A DNA stretch of 64,000 nt, taken from Caulobacter zeae (GTDB lineage: Bacteria; Pseudomonadota; Alphaproteobacteria; Caulobacterales; Caulobacteraceae). The stretch covers positions 1-64,000 of the forward strand of contig NZ_PJRS01000022.1 in the NCBI RefSeq assembly GCF_002858925.1, written 5' to 3'. Below are positions 9,125 to 17,925 of the stretch, in pieces. The number at the start of each line of letters is the position of its first letter. Within the stretch, counting starts at the first letter, position 1. Position numbers and translations under genes: made by a program. A model generated the notes under the pieces. The model was not told the origin of the DNA. It saw only the letters and a list, made by a program, of their open reading frames with translations, and made no database searches.

Positions 9125-9139
9125 TTAGTCCGACAAATA
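9125..9139. promoter_or_regulatory. GntR/FadR-type operator, left copy
   Basis: TTAGTCCGACAAATA contains the 14-base core TAGTCnGACAAATA found again at 9448-9461, and its centre fits the FadR-subfamily GntR pattern TnGTCnGACnA. It lies 53-67 bases before the start of the minus-strand sugar dehydrogenase, a position suited to repression or activation of that promoter. Confidence 0.65.
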
Positions 9140-9327
9140 ACGCCCTCCCCGCCCCTGTCAAACAGGACCGCGAAAACGGGCCACTAACGCCGTCCGCAAG
9201 GAACCTCGCCCTGGCCGCGCTGGCAAGAACCGGCTTGCCCGCTCGACCTCGGCGCGTAATGGTCCTACATATTCCGCGTTGGGCGAACATCGTCGTGGAT
9301 GGCGCGGCTCGTCGACCAACGATAGAA

Positions 9328-9341
9328 TGTGAGCGCTATCA
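9328..9341. promoter_or_regulatory. LacI-family operator candidate
   Basis: TGTGAGCGCTATCA is an imperfect palindrome centred on the AGCGCT hexamer, with five of seven positions symmetrical. From memory this style matches LacI-type sugar repressor sites such as those of XylR in Caulobacter. Similar sites are at 8114-8127 and 31220-31233. Confidence 0.55.
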
Positions 9342-9445
9342 TCGGCGTTCAAGCGCTCTTTCGCCTCTTGCGATCGGCTCGCAAGACCTTGAAGGCGTGT
9401 GACGTTTCCGCGCCATGGCGGTCGTTGACGCTCCGCCCTCGCCGG

Positions 9446-9461
9446 TATAGTCAGACAAATA
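9446..9461. promoter_or_regulatory. GntR/FadR-type operator, right copy
   Basis: TATAGTCAGACAAATA shares TAGTCnGACAAATA with the left copy. It is 61-76 bases before the dehydratase start, mirroring the spacing of the left copy to its own gene, and overlaps a candidate -10 element (TATAGT). Confidence 0.65.
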
Positions 9462-9521
9462 GTATAAACCTCGCCCGGCGAGGCGATCCGGTTGGATCGA
9501 TCGAGGAAAAACAGGACCGAC

Positions 9522-11321
9522 ATGACCACCAAGTCCGCGCCCAGCACCCTTCGTTCGCGGGCCTGGTTCGACAATCCCGACAACGTGGACATGACGGCGC
9601 TCTATCTCGAGCGCTATCTGAACTACGGCCTGACGCTTGAAGAGCTGCAGTCGGGCAAGCCGATCATCGGCATCGCCCAGACCGGTTCGGACCTGTCGCC
9701 CTGCAACCGCCACCACCTGGTGCTGGCCGAACGCGTGCGTGAAGGCATTCGCACCGCCGGCGGCATCGCCATCGAGTTCCCGGTCCACCCGATCCAGGAA
9801 ACCGGCAAGCGCCCGACCGCGGGCCTGGACCGCAATCTCTCTTACCTCGGCCTGGTCGAGACCCTGTACGGCTATCCGATCGACGGCGTCGTGCTGACCA
9901 TCGGCTGCGACAAGACCACCCCGGCCTGCCTGATGGCCGCCGCCACCGTGAACATCCCGGCCATCGCCCTGTCGGTCGGCCCGATGCTGAACGGCTGGTA
10001 CAAGGGCGAGCGCACCGGCTCGGGCACCATCGTCTGGAAGGCCCGCGAGATGCTGGCCGCCGGCGAGATCGACAACGCCGGCTTCATCAAGCTGGTGGCT
10101 TCGTCGGCTCCCTCGACCGGCTTCTGCAACACCATGGGCACGGCGACGACGATGAACTCGCTGACCGAGGCGCTGGGCATGTCGCTCACCGGCTCGGCCG
10201 CCATCCCGGCCCCCTACCGCGACCGCCAGGAAAACGCCTACCTGACTGGCCTGCGCATCGTCGACATGGTCAAGGAAGACCTCAAGCCGTCCGACATCCT
10301 GACCCGCGAGGCGTTCCTCAACGCCATCGTCGTCAACTCGGCCATCGGCGGCTCGACCAACGCCCCGATCCACCTCAACGCCCTGGCCCGCCACGTCGGT
10401 GTCGAACTGACCGTCGACGACTGGCAGGAGAAGGGCGAGGACGTGCCGCTGCTGGTCAACCTGCAGCCGGCCGGCAAGTACCTGGGCGAGGACTACTACC
10501 ACGCCGGCGGGGTGCCCGCGGTCACCGCCCAACTGATCAAGCAGGGCCTGATCCACGAAGACGCCATGACCGTCTCGGGCCAGACCATGGGCGACGCCTG
10601 CCGCGACGCGACCATCGAGGACGCCGACGTCATCCGCACCTTCGACAACCCGCTGGTCGAGCGCGCCGGCTTCGTGGTCATGCGCGGCAACCTGTTTAAC
10701 TCGGCGATCATGAAGACCAGCGTGATCTCGGGCGAGTTCCGCGACCGCTACCTGTCGAACCCCGAAGACCCGGACGCCTTCGTCGGCGACGCCGTGGTGT
10801 TCGACGGTCCTGAAGACTACCACCACCGCATCGACGACCCGTCGGTCGGCATCACCGAGAACTCGATCATGTTCATGCGGGGCGCCGGTCCCGTCGGCTA
10901 CCCCGGCTCGGCCGAGGTGGTGAACATGCGGGCCCCCGACTACCTGATCAAGCGCGGCGTCAAGCAGCTGCCCTGCATCGGCGACGGCCGCCAGTCGGGC
11001 ACCTCGGGCTCGCCGTCGATCCTCAACGCCTCGCCGGAAGCCGCCGTCGGCGGCGGCCTGGCGCTGCTGAAGACCGGCGACCGCGTCCGCTTCGACCTGC
11101 GCAAGTCGCGTGTCGACGTGCTGATCAGCCCCGAGGAAGTGGCCGAGCGCCGCAAGGCCCTCGAGGCCGCCGGCGGCTACAAGTACCCGGAAAGCCAGAC
11201 CCCGTGGCAGGAAATCCAGCGCGCCATCGTCGGCCAGATGGAAACCGGCGCGGTGCTGGAACCGGCCGTGAAGTACCAGCGCATCGCCCAGACCAAGGGC
11301 CTGCCGCGCGACAGCCACTAA
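9522..11321 (+). CDS. sugar-acid dehydratase, IlvD/EDD family (L-arabonate type)
   Basis: This 599-residue iron-sulfur dehydratase should convert an aldonate such as L-arabonate or D-galactonate to its 2-keto-3-deoxy acid. The three cluster cysteines expected for the family are Cys61 ([10 protein letters not shown]), Cys129 ([10 protein letters not shown], with Lys131 as likely Mg site) and Cys202 ([11 protein letters not shown]). The C-terminal [13 protein letters not shown] and [12 protein letters not shown] motifs are intact. It closely resembles the sugar-acid branch (XylD and L-arabonate dehydratase) rather than the branched-chain amino acid enzyme. The ATG at 9522 is chosen over an upstream TTG; AGGA is close before it. 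A strong terminator follows. Confidence 0.9.
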   Translation: MTTKSAPSTLRSRAWFDNPDNVDMTALYLERYLNYGLTLEELQSGKPIIGIAQTGSDLSPCNRHHLVLAERVREGIRTAGGIAIEFPVHPIQETGKRPTAGLDRNLSYLGLVETLYGYPIDGVVLTIGCDKTTPACLMAAATVNIPAIALSVGPMLNGWYKGERTGSGTIVWKAREMLAAGEIDNAGFIKLVASSAPSTGFCNTMGTATTMNSLTEALGMSLTGSAAIPAPYRDRQENAYLTGLRIVDMVKEDLKPSDILTREAFLNAIVVNSAIGGSTNAPIHLNALARHVGVELTVDDWQEKGEDVPLLVNLQPAGKYLGEDYYHAGGVPAVTAQLIKQGLIHEDAMTVSGQTMGDACRDATIEDADVIRTFDNPLVERAGFVVMRGNLFNSAIMKTSVISGEFRDRYLSNPEDPDAFVGDAVVFDGPEDYHHRIDDPSVGITENSIMFMRGAGPVGYPGSAEVVNMRAPDYLIKRGVKQLPCIGDGRQSGTSGSPSILNASPEAAVGGGLALLKTGDRVRFDLRKSRVDVLISPEEVAERRKALEAAGGYKYPESQTPWQEIQRAIVGQMETGAVLEPAVKYQRIAQTKGLPRDSH

Positions 11322-11346
11322 GGCTTCGGCAGCACTGAAATGAAGA

Positions 11347-11376
11347 AGCCGCCCGGGGCGACCCGGGCGGCTTTTT
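11347..11376 (+). terminator. intrinsic terminator after the dehydratase
   Basis: AGCCGCCCGGG, loop GCGA, CCCGGGCGGCT, then a run of five T. The stem is perfect over 11 bp and starts 25 bases after the stop codon. Confidence 0.95.
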
Positions 11377-11485
11377 CGCGCCCTGGATCGTCATGCTCCC
11401 CGGAACCGGGGCCCGACCTCTAGCGACCGCGCCCCAGTGAGCAGACGCCATCAGTGTCCGCAATGGGCGGGAAGCGGAAATCAGA

Positions 11486-11671
11486 TCCCTCTCTCATGGA
11501 GAGAGGGAGGGGCCCGCGCCGCAGGCGTGGGAGGGTGAGTGGGTAGGCGAAGCCCCTGGACGATCTCAGCGCCGTTGCGGGCGACCGGCCGGCACGCCGG
11601 CTGAGGGTGTAACCACTCACCCTCCCATCGCTACGCGATGGGTCCCTCCCTCTCTCTAAGAGAGAGGGATT
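11486..11671. repeat. large imperfect inverted repeat in a gene-free gap
   Basis: The 485 bases between the dehydratase and the MFS gene (11322-11806) contain no gene. After the terminator they hold this structure: a left arm with GAGAGAGGGAGGGG and GGGAGGGTGAGTGG, and a right arm with CCACTCACCCTCCC and TCCCTCCCTCTCTC. Each outer end is itself a small hairpin (TCCCTCTC with GAGAGGGA). It looks like a mobile-type intergenic repeat without coding capacity. Confidence 0.75.
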
Positions 11672-11806
11672 CCGGACGGCGCCAACTTCCGCAACGGGTC
11701 GTGAGCCGAAAGAGCGGATGGGGCGGATCGTCGACGATCCGCTTGCACTTCCCGTGCGGGCGGAAACAGGGGTTCTCGCCACGGGGACGAGAATGACGGA
11801 AGAATA

Positions 11807-12967
11807 TTAGACGGCCTCACGCGCCATCCGCTCAGCCGCCAGCATCGCCGCCAGCATCGCCACGGCCAGGATCGCGATGAGCGGCCCCAGGGCCTCCCAA
11901 CCGAACCGGCCGACGACGAGACCGCCCAGGGGCGGGCCGATCAGCGCCCCGCCGGCCCCGAACTGGGTCAGCAGGCCGTTGGCGGCGGCGATGCGCGGAC
12001 CGTCGGTCCCGCCGGCCAGCGCCGGCAGGCGGGCGAAGACCAGGGGCGAGGCGATCCCGCTCAGCAGCACCACCAGGAAGGCGACGCCGGCCACCAGCAG
12101 GGCCTTGGCCGACAGGAAGACGAAGGGCGCCACCACCGCCGTGGCCAGCAACGCCGGGACCACCACCCGCGTCATGCGCCGCCGGTCCAGCGGCGCGGCG
12201 TGCAGCAGGCGGATGGCGATGGCCGAGCCCGGCAGGGCCGCCAGCGAGACGAGGCCGGTGGCGATGCTGGCGCCGGCGACGCCCGCACCGGCCTTTTCGA
12301 TCAGGAAGCTGGGCAGCAGCATGGTCAGGGCGCAGATGAAGACGGTGTAGAGGCCAAAGCCGAGGGTCAGCACCCAGGCGGCCGGCGGCGGCAGGGCGAT
12401 GCGGGCGCCGTCCGACAGACCCTTGGGCTGGCGCAGGGCGACCAGCAGGCCCAGCGCGCACAGCACCGCCCACACCAGCATGGCCCCGCGCGGACCGCTC
12501 AGCGCCATGGCGAAGCCGGTGACGCCGCTGCCGACCGCCACGCCCACGGCCACGAAGGTGCTCCACAGCGCCAGGGCCGGCCCCCGCGCCTTGTCGGAGG
12601 CGACGGCGGCGATCATGGTCGGGGCGGCGATGACCACCAGCAGATAGGCCACGCCCTCCAGCGCCCGGGCGGCGAACAGCACCGCGACATTGGGCGCGAA
12701 GGCCTCGACCAGGCTGGCCGCCAGCAGGCCGACCAGGCCGATCGCCATGAAGCGACGGCCGCCGAACCGTCCCAGGGCCAGGCCCGCGACGATGCCCAGG
12801 CTGGCCCCGCCGATCTCCAGCAGCGACACCAGGAGACCCGCCTGGGCCAGCGACAGGCCAAGCTCCTGGCGCAGCACCGGGACCAGCACGGCGATCTTGG
12901 GAAGCTGGGCGGCGGCCAGCACGCCGATGAGCCACAGGGCGATGATGTTGGACCAGGAACGCAGCAT
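11807..12967 (-). CDS. MFS transporter
   Basis: This 386-residue major facilitator carrier has about twelve hydrophobic segments and no signal peptide. The loop between segments 2 and 3 carries the shortened motif ALGRFGGRRFM, typical of the A-motif. The overall pattern, with PKIAVLVPVLRQELGLSLAQ after the first helix, resembles CynX/NimT-like or sugar-efflux-like MFS members. The substrate cannot be inferred. The gene is alone on the minus strand between an intergenic repeat and an XRE-type regulator gene on the same strand 77 bases upstream. Confidence 0.85.
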   Translation of the reverse strand: MLRSWSNIIALWLIGVLAAAQLPKIAVLVPVLRQELGLSLAQAGLLVSLLEIGGASLGIVAGLALGRFGGRRFMAIGLVGLLAASLVEAFAPNVAVLFAARALEGVAYLLVVIAAPTMIAAVASDKARGPALALWSTFVAVGVAVGSGVTGFAMALSGPRGAMLVWAVLCALGLLVALRQPKGLSDGARIALPPPAAWVLTLGFGLYTVFICALTMLLPSFLIEKAGAGVAGASIATGLVSLAALPGSAIAIRLLHAAPLDRRRMTRVVVPALLATAVVAPFVFLSAKALLVAGVAFLVVLLSGIASPLVFARLPALAGGTDGPRIAAANGLLTQFGAGGALIGPPLGGLVVGRFGWEALGPLIAILAVAMLAAMLAAERMAREAV

Positions 12968-13044
12968 GGCGCCGCCCTAGACCGATGCGCCTTCGCGCGA
13001 CACGAAAAACTTATGCGTGGGCGCGCCCGCCCGCTGGAAGATCG

Positions 13045-13590
13045 TCAGTCAATGGTGGTGGTCAGCCGGCCCACCCGACCGTCGGCCAGCGGGATCGTCT
13101 CCCATTGCAGCAGGCCGGGCACGACCGGAATCTCCGGGCTGCCGTTGCCGCCGGTCTCGAAGCGCACCTGCTGGTAGGGCCGCTCGAACCAGCCCGACCG
13201 CGCCAGCCCCGCCTCGGCCTGCGCGATCTCGGGACTGGCGAAGCGCCACAGAGAGTCGCCGAGATAGTCGCTGGCGTCCACCTGCCACGAGGCAAGCCGC
13301 GAGGGCGAGGCGGCCAGCAGCCGATGGGTGGCGTCGCACACCAGGTGCACGGCCTGGGACGAGGTCTCGACCAGCCGCCGGATCGCCGCGTCGCTCCCCT
13401 CGCCCGCCCGCGCGGCGATCAGGGCCGCGATCCGCTCACGATGGACCTCGTCGGGCTCGTGCTCGCCGCTTTCCCAGCGCGACACCGTGCCCTGCGAAAC
13501 GGCCAGCATCTGCGCCACGGCGCCCTGCTTGACGGCGTTCAGCCGCCGAAAGCGCCGCAGAGCCAGTCCGATGGGCAGGTCGTGGATCAT
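13045..13590 (-). CDS. XRE-family transcriptional regulator
   Basis: This 181-residue protein has an N-terminal Cro/C1-type helix-turn-helix (about residues 8-60: VKQGAVAQMLAVSQGTVSRW followed by ESGEHEP). A C-terminal region of about 110 residues (HLVCDATHRLLAAS, then a strand-rich stretch) could be a small PAS-like sensor domain; that part is inference. It lies between the MFS transporter and the Lrp-type regulator, all on the minus strand. It may control the transporter. Its ligand is unknown. Confidence 0.82.
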   Translation of the reverse strand: MIHDLPIGLALRRFRRLNAVKQGAVAQMLAVSQGTVSRWESGEHEPDEVHRERIAALIAARAGEGSDAAIRRLVETSSQAVHLVCDATHRLLAASPSRLASWQVDASDYLGDSLWRFASPEIAQAEAGLARSGWFERPYQQVRFETGGNGSPEIPVVPGLLQWETIPLADGRVGRLTTTID

Positions 13591-13635
13591 GGGTGTCAGT
13601 TTAGCGGGAATGGGCGAGCATGGGGAGCCGGCGCC

Positions 13636-14097
13636 TCAGAGCGGCAGCTGCACCGTGCTCTTGACCTCCTCGAGCACCGCATAGGTCCGCGTCTCGCGCA
13701 CGCCCGGCATCTTGACCAGGATGTCGCCCAGGAAGCTGCGATAGGCGTCCATGTCGCGCACGCGGGCCTTGATCAGGTAGTCGAAGCCGCCCGCCACCAT
13801 GTGGCACTCCAGCACTTCCGGCGCGCGGCGGATGGCGGCGGCGAAGTCATCGAACACCTCGCCCGTCGTGCGGTCCAGCACCACCTCGACGAAGATCAGC
13901 AGGGCGCGATCGACCTTGGCCGGATCCAGCAGCGCCGCATAGCCGGTGATGAAGCCGCGCTCGCGCAGGCGCCGCACCCGGTCGAAGGTGGCGGCCGGCG
14001 AAAGGTTGCAGCGCTTGGCCAGCTCGGCGTTGGTGATCCGCCCATCGGCCTGCAGCACGCGCAGGAGCCGGCGGTCGGTGTCATCTAGAGCGGACAT
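13636..14097 (-). CDS. Lrp/AsnC-family regulator, probable PutR
   Basis: This 153-residue Lrp-type regulator has a winged helix (about 1-60: LDDTDRRLLRVLQADGRITN, then AELAKRCNLSPAATFDRVRR) and a C-terminal RAM effector domain with GGFDYLIKARVRDM. It is divergent from putA across 443 bases. In alphaproteobacteria an Lrp-type activator (PutR) commonly sits divergent from putA and responds to proline, so this is the natural assignment. It fits that PutA here lacks the ribbon-helix-helix domain used for autorepression in enterics. The assignment rests on context. Confidence 0.88.
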   Translation of the reverse strand: MSALDDTDRRLLRVLQADGRITNAELAKRCNLSPAATFDRVRRLRERGFITGYAALLDPAKVDRALLIFVEVVLDRTTGEVFDDFAAAIRRAPEVLECHMVAGGFDYLIKARVRDMDAYRSFLGDILVKMPGVRETRTYAVLEEVKSTVQLPL

Positions 14098-14540
14098 GGA
14101 TTTTCGTCACTTTCAGCGAAGATTGTTCTGATAATAGCGATAACAAACAAAGCACCTTCGGCGCGAAGAGGACTAAACCCTCAATCGTCCTAGCGAAGCT
14201 TCCCCCACGCCGCATCCCCCAGTCGGCGCGCTTCGCCAAGGGCCTCCCGCTCGGCGGGAAAGCTCGCCACGCATCCCCCAGCGTCGGCGACGAGCGGAAG
14301 GGACGCGCGAGTCCCCCCGAGACGCGTCCCTTCCAGTGCTCCCCTTCCCCTCCTAAGCTAACGTCCTGGGCTTGACGCCCACGCGCCGCGACGCCCTGTC
14401 GCGGGGCTTTTTGAACGCCTGGAGCAGACAACGTTTTTCGACGTTTACGCCGAACAGGATACGGAAGCCAGAGCCAACAAACGAAGCACCTTCGATCAGA
14501 CCCAGGCTAATCCGACGATAAATCATTAGCGAGGCGCATC
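14098..14540. other. gene-free control region between putR-like gene and putA
   Basis: No gene is evident. The left 90 bases are AT-richer and probably hold the regulator promoter and Lrp-type sites. The middle is C-rich with no clear signal. The right side carries two hairpins (14367-14381 and 14386-14404) about 130-170 bases upstream of putA, the second followed by a T run. Confidence 0.6.
14386..14412 (+). terminator. terminator-like hairpin in the putA upstream region
   Basis: CCGCGAC, loop GCCCT, GTCGCGG, then GGCTTTTT. It is pointed toward putA and preceded at once by a second small hairpin, TGGGC-TTGAC-GCCCA (14367-14381). It could end an upstream short transcript or act as an attenuator, depending on where the putA promoter is. 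Confidence 0.6.
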
Positions 14541-17500
14541 ATGGCCGATTGGGACTCCCTGGACGACGGCAAGTACCGTGACGAGAAGGCGGTGATCGCC
14601 GACCTGCTGGCCGCGGGGCCTCTGTCCAGCGAGGATCGCGCCGCCGTCCGCGCCGAGGCCGAAGCCCTGGTGCGCGGCGCCCGCCGCTCCGTGCGCAAGC
14701 AGGGCGTGGTCGAAAGCTTCCTGCAGGAGTTCAGCCTGGGCACCCGCGAGGGCCTCGCTCTGATGTGCCTGGCCGAAGCCCTGCTGCGCACCCCCGACGA
14801 CGAGACCCGCGACCGCCTGATCGCCGAAAAGATCGGCTCGGCCGACTGGGCCAGCCACCTGGGCGGCTCCGATAGCCTGTTCGTCAACGCCTCGACCTGG
14901 GGCCTGATGCTGACCGGCAAGATCGTCGAGCCCGACGATGAGGCGCAGAAGGACCTGCCGGCGTTTATCAAGAAGATCGCCGGCCGCCTGGGCGAGCCGG
15001 TGATCCGCGCCGCCGTCGGCCAGGCCATTCGCATCATGGGCGAGCAGTTCGTGCTGGGCCGCACCATCGAGGCGGCCATCAAGCGCGCCGCCAGCGAAGA
15101 CACCATGTGCTCGTTCGACATGCTGGGCGAAGGCGCCCGCACCGCCGCCGACGCCGCCCGCTATGAAAAGTCCTACGCCGACGCCATCGAGACCGTCGGC
15201 AAGCTGTCGAACAAGGCTGGCCCCGAGGCCGGCCACGGCGTGTCGGTGAAGCTGTCGGCCCTGTGCCCGCGCTATGAGGCCACGCACGAAGACCGCGTGT
15301 GGGAAGAGCTCTATCCCCGCACCCTGCGCCTGGCCCTGATCGCCGCCAAGTACGACATCAACTTCACCATCGACGCCGAAGAGGCCGACCGCCTGGCCCT
15401 GTCGCTGAAGCTGCTCGACAAGCTGTGCCGCGAACCGGCCCTGGGCGAGTGGAAGGGCCTGGGCCTGGCCGTGCAGGCCTACCAGAAGCGCTGCGGCGAG
15501 GTGATCGCCCGCCTGAAGGCGCTGTCGGAAGAGACCGGCCGCCGCCTGATGGTGCGCCTGGTCAAGGGCGCCTACTGGGACAGCGAGATCAAGCGCGCCC
15601 AGGTGGCCGGCCGTCCGGACTATCCGGTCTACACCACCAAGCCCGCCACCGACCTGTCGTACCTGGTCAACGCCAAGGCCCTGATCGGGGCCGCGCCGCA
15701 CCTCTACGCCCAGTTCGCCACCCACAACGCCCACACCCTGGCGGCCGTGGTGCGCATGGCCAAGAACGCCGGCGTCCGCATCGAGCACCAGCGCCTGCAC
15801 GGCATGGGCGAGGCGCTCTACAAGGCCGCCGACGACCTCTATGACGGCATCACCCTGCGCGCCTACGCCCCCGTCGGCGGGCACGAGGACCTGCTGCCCT
15901 ACCTGGTCCGCCGCCTGCTCGAGAACGGCGCCAACACCAGCTTCGTGCACGCCCTGCTCGACGAACGGGTGCCGGTCGAGAAGGTGGTCACCGACCCGAT
16001 CGACGTGGTCGAGGCCCATCCCGACCGCCACGCCAAGATCCCCACGCCGATCGACGTCTATGGCGAGGGCCGCAAGAACAGCGCGGGCCTGGACCTGTCG
16101 ACCCGCGCCGACCGCTTCCGCCTGTCGGCCGCGGTGACGGTGCTGGACGCCGCCCCACTGCAGTCGGGCCCGCTGGTCGGCGGCAAGATGGAAGCCGGCG
16201 GCCCGCCGCTGCCGGTGGTTTCGCCCGTCGACGCCGGCCGCGTGGTCGGCGCCGTTTCGGAAGCCCAGCTGCCCCAGATCGACAAGGCCTTCAAGCTGGC
16301 CCGCGCCGCCCAACCGGCCTGGGACCAGGCCGGCGGCCCGGCCCGCGCCAAGGTGCTGCGCGCCATGGGCGACGCCCTGGAAGCCAATATCGAGCGCCTG
16401 ATCGCCATCCTGTCGCGCGAAGCCGGCAAGACCCTGTCGGACGGCATCGCCGAGGTGCGCGAGGCGGTCGACTTCTGCCGCTACTACGCCGTGCTGGCCG
16501 AAAAGCAGTTCGGCGAGCCCGAGGTGCTTAAAGGCCCGGTCGGCGAGACCAACACCCTTGGCCTGGCCGGTCGCGGCGTCTTCGTCTGCATCAGCCCGTG
16601 GAACTTCCCGCTGGCCATCTTCACCGGCCAGATCGCCGCGGCCCTGGCCGCCGGCAACGCCGTGGTCGCCAAGCCGGCCGAGCAGACGCCGATCATCGCC
16701 TATGAGGCGGTGAAGCTCTATCACGCCGCGGGCCTGGATCCGCGCTTGCTGGCCCTGCTGCCGGGCCGCGGCGAGACCGTCGGCGCGGCCCTGACCGCCC
16801 ACGAGGATCTGGACGGCGTCGCCTTCACCGGCGGCACCGACACCGCCTGGCGGATCAACCAGACCCTCGCCCGGCGCCAGGGCCCGATCGTGCCGTTCAT
16901 CGCCGAGACCGGCGGCCTCAACGGCATGTTCGTCGACACGACGGCGCAGCGCGAACAGGTGATCGACGACGTCATCGTCAGCGCCTTCGGTTCGGCCGGC
17001 CAGCGCTGCTCGGCCCTGCGCCTGCTGTTCCTGCCGACCGACACCGCCGACCACATCATCGAGGGCCTGAAGGGCGCCATGGACGCCCTGGTCGTCGCCG
17101 ATCCGGCCGACGCCTCGACCGATGTCGGCCCGGTGATCGACGCCGACGCCAAGGACGCGCTCGAAAAGCACCTGGCCCGCCTCAAGCACGAGGCCAAGGT
17201 GCTGCATGCGCTGGAGACCCCGGCCGGCGGCACCTTCTTCGGCCCGGTCCTGGCCGAGATCCCCGCGGCCGACTTCCTCGAGCGCGAGGTGTTCGGCCCG
17301 ATCCTGCACGTGGTTCGCTACAAGCCCGAGGACCTGGAACAGGTGGCCGGCGCCCTGGCGGCCCGCCGCTACGGCCTGACCCTGGGCGTGCACTCGCGCA
17401 TCCAGGCCTTCGCCGACGAGGTGGTGCGCCTGGTTCCGGCCGGCAACGCCTACATCAACCGCACCATGATCGGCGCGGTGGTCGGCGTGCAGCCGTTCGG

Positions 17501-17630
17501 CGGTGAGGGCCTGTCGGGCACCGGCCCCAAGGCCGGCGGCCCCCACGCCCTGCTGCGCTTCGCCGTCGAGCGCGCGCTCAGCGTCAACATCACCGCCCAG
17601 GGCGGCGACCCGGCGCTGCTGAATCTCTGA
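14541..17630 (+). CDS. putA: bifunctional proline dehydrogenase / P5C dehydrogenase
   Basis: This 1029-residue PutA oxidises proline to glutamate in two steps. The FAD-dependent proline dehydrogenase domain covers about 130-480 (SVKLSALCPRYE, RLVKGAYWDSEIKRAQ and the YAPVGGHEDLLPYLVRRLLE signature). The NAD-dependent dehydrogenase domain covers about 520-1000, with SPWNFPLAIFTGQ, Glu in AETGGLNGM and nucleophile Cys823 in SAGQRCSAL. It lacks the N-terminal ribbon-helix-helix DNA-binding domain of enteric PutA and the C-terminal extension, so it is the minimal bifunctional type. Control is probably by the divergent Lrp-type regulator. Both active sites look intact. Confidence 0.97.
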   Translation: MADWDSLDDGKYRDEKAVIADLLAAGPLSSEDRAAVRAEAEALVRGARRSVRKQGVVESFLQEFSLGTREGLALMCLAEALLRTPDDETRDRLIAEKIGSADWASHLGGSDSLFVNASTWGLMLTGKIVEPDDEAQKDLPAFIKKIAGRLGEPVIRAAVGQAIRIMGEQFVLGRTIEAAIKRAASEDTMCSFDMLGEGARTAADAARYEKSYADAIETVGKLSNKAGPEAGHGVSVKLSALCPRYEATHEDRVWEELYPRTLRLALIAAKYDINFTIDAEEADRLALSLKLLDKLCREPALGEWKGLGLAVQAYQKRCGEVIARLKALSEETGRRLMVRLVKGAYWDSEIKRAQVAGRPDYPVYTTKPATDLSYLVNAKALIGAAPHLYAQFATHNAHTLAAVVRMAKNAGVRIEHQRLHGMGEALYKAADDLYDGITLRAYAPVGGHEDLLPYLVRRLLENGANTSFVHALLDERVPVEKVVTDPIDVVEAHPDRHAKIPTPIDVYGEGRKNSAGLDLSTRADRFRLSAAVTVLDAAPLQSGPLVGGKMEAGGPPLPVVSPVDAGRVVGAVSEAQLPQIDKAFKLARAAQPAWDQAGGPARAKVLRAMGDALEANIERLIAILSREAGKTLSDGIAEVREAVDFCRYYAVLAEKQFGEPEVLKGPVGETNTLGLAGRGVFVCISPWNFPLAIFTGQIAAALAAGNAVVAKPAEQTPIIAYEAVKLYHAAGLDPRLLALLPGRGETVGAALTAHEDLDGVAFTGGTDTAWRINQTLARRQGPIVPFIAETGGLNGMFVDTTAQREQVIDDVIVSAFGSAGQRCSALRLLFLPTDTADHIIEGLKGAMDALVVADPADASTDVGPVIDADAKDALEKHLARLKHEAKVLHALETPAGGTFFGPVLAEIPAADFLEREVFGPILHVVRYKPEDLEQVAGALAARRYGLTLGVHSRIQAFADEVVRLVPAGNAYINRTMIGAVVGVQPFGGEGLSGTGPKAGGPHALLRFAVERALSVNITAQGGDPALLNL

Positions 17631-17643
17631 TCTTGACCTCTCC

Positions 17644-17673
17644 GGCCATGGGCGAGACCCTTCGTCCATGGCC
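17644..17673. promoter_or_regulatory. inverted repeat over the antitoxin start codon
   Basis: GGCCATGG (17644-17651) and CCATGGCC (17666-17673) are perfect inverted copies 14 bases apart. The right arm contains the antitoxin ATG (17668). A TTGACC that could serve as a -35 element lies at 17633-17638. The repeat may be the autoregulatory operator usual for such modules or an RNA hairpin that occludes the start. Confidence 0.5.
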
Positions 17674-17925
17674 GACGGCTTCGACATCCATATTGAACCT
17701 GAGCAGGCCGCCCGATTGAGGGCGGCGGCCGAGCGGCTGGGCGTTTCGCCTTCCGAGTATGCGAGGGAACTGATCGAGGCCGGGCTAGACGACCTGCCGC
17801 CCAGGACGATCGATCCCGATCCCGCCATCGACGAGGCGATCGCCGACGCCGTCGAGGCCGGCGAGGAAGAAACCATCTCCCTAGAGGAGTTTCGCGCCCA
17901 GCTTCGCAGCTTCGGCCGTCGGTGA
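17668..17925 (+). CDS. ribbon-helix-helix antitoxin
   Basis: This 85-residue acidic protein has a short N-terminal CopG/ParD-like segment (IHIEPEQAARLRAAAERLGV, then SPSEYARELIEAG), consistent with a ribbon-helix-helix DNA-binding fold. An acidic C-terminal tail (DEAIADAVEAGEEETISLEE) would wrap the toxin. It starts inside an inverted repeat and overlaps the toxin gene by four bases, the standard coupled arrangement of type II modules. Confidence 0.82.
   Translation: MADGFDIHIEPEQAARLRAAAERLGVSPSEYARELIEAGLDDLPPRTIDPDPAIDEAIADAVEAGEEETISLEEFRAQLRSFGRR

Larger units (their letters stand above)
9073..9521. other. 449-base divergent control region of the sugar cluster
   Basis: No credible gene lies here. 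The stretch separates the divergent sugar dehydrogenase and dehydratase. It holds two near-identical GntR-like palindromes, one close to each gene, and one LacI-like palindrome between them. A tentative plus-strand promoter is TTGACG (9425-9430), 15 bases, TATAGT (9446-9451), whose -10 element overlaps the right-hand palindrome. Confidence 0.7.

Noticed and set aside
9158..9592. Minus-strand frame across the sugar cluster control region
   Set aside because: It overlaps the divergent operators and the dehydratase start, has no binding site or motif, and reads like random high-GC translation.
14098..14385. Riboswitch or known small RNA in the putA upstream region
   Set aside because: The region is C-rich and I could not match any remembered aptamer core; only simple hairpins are supportable.
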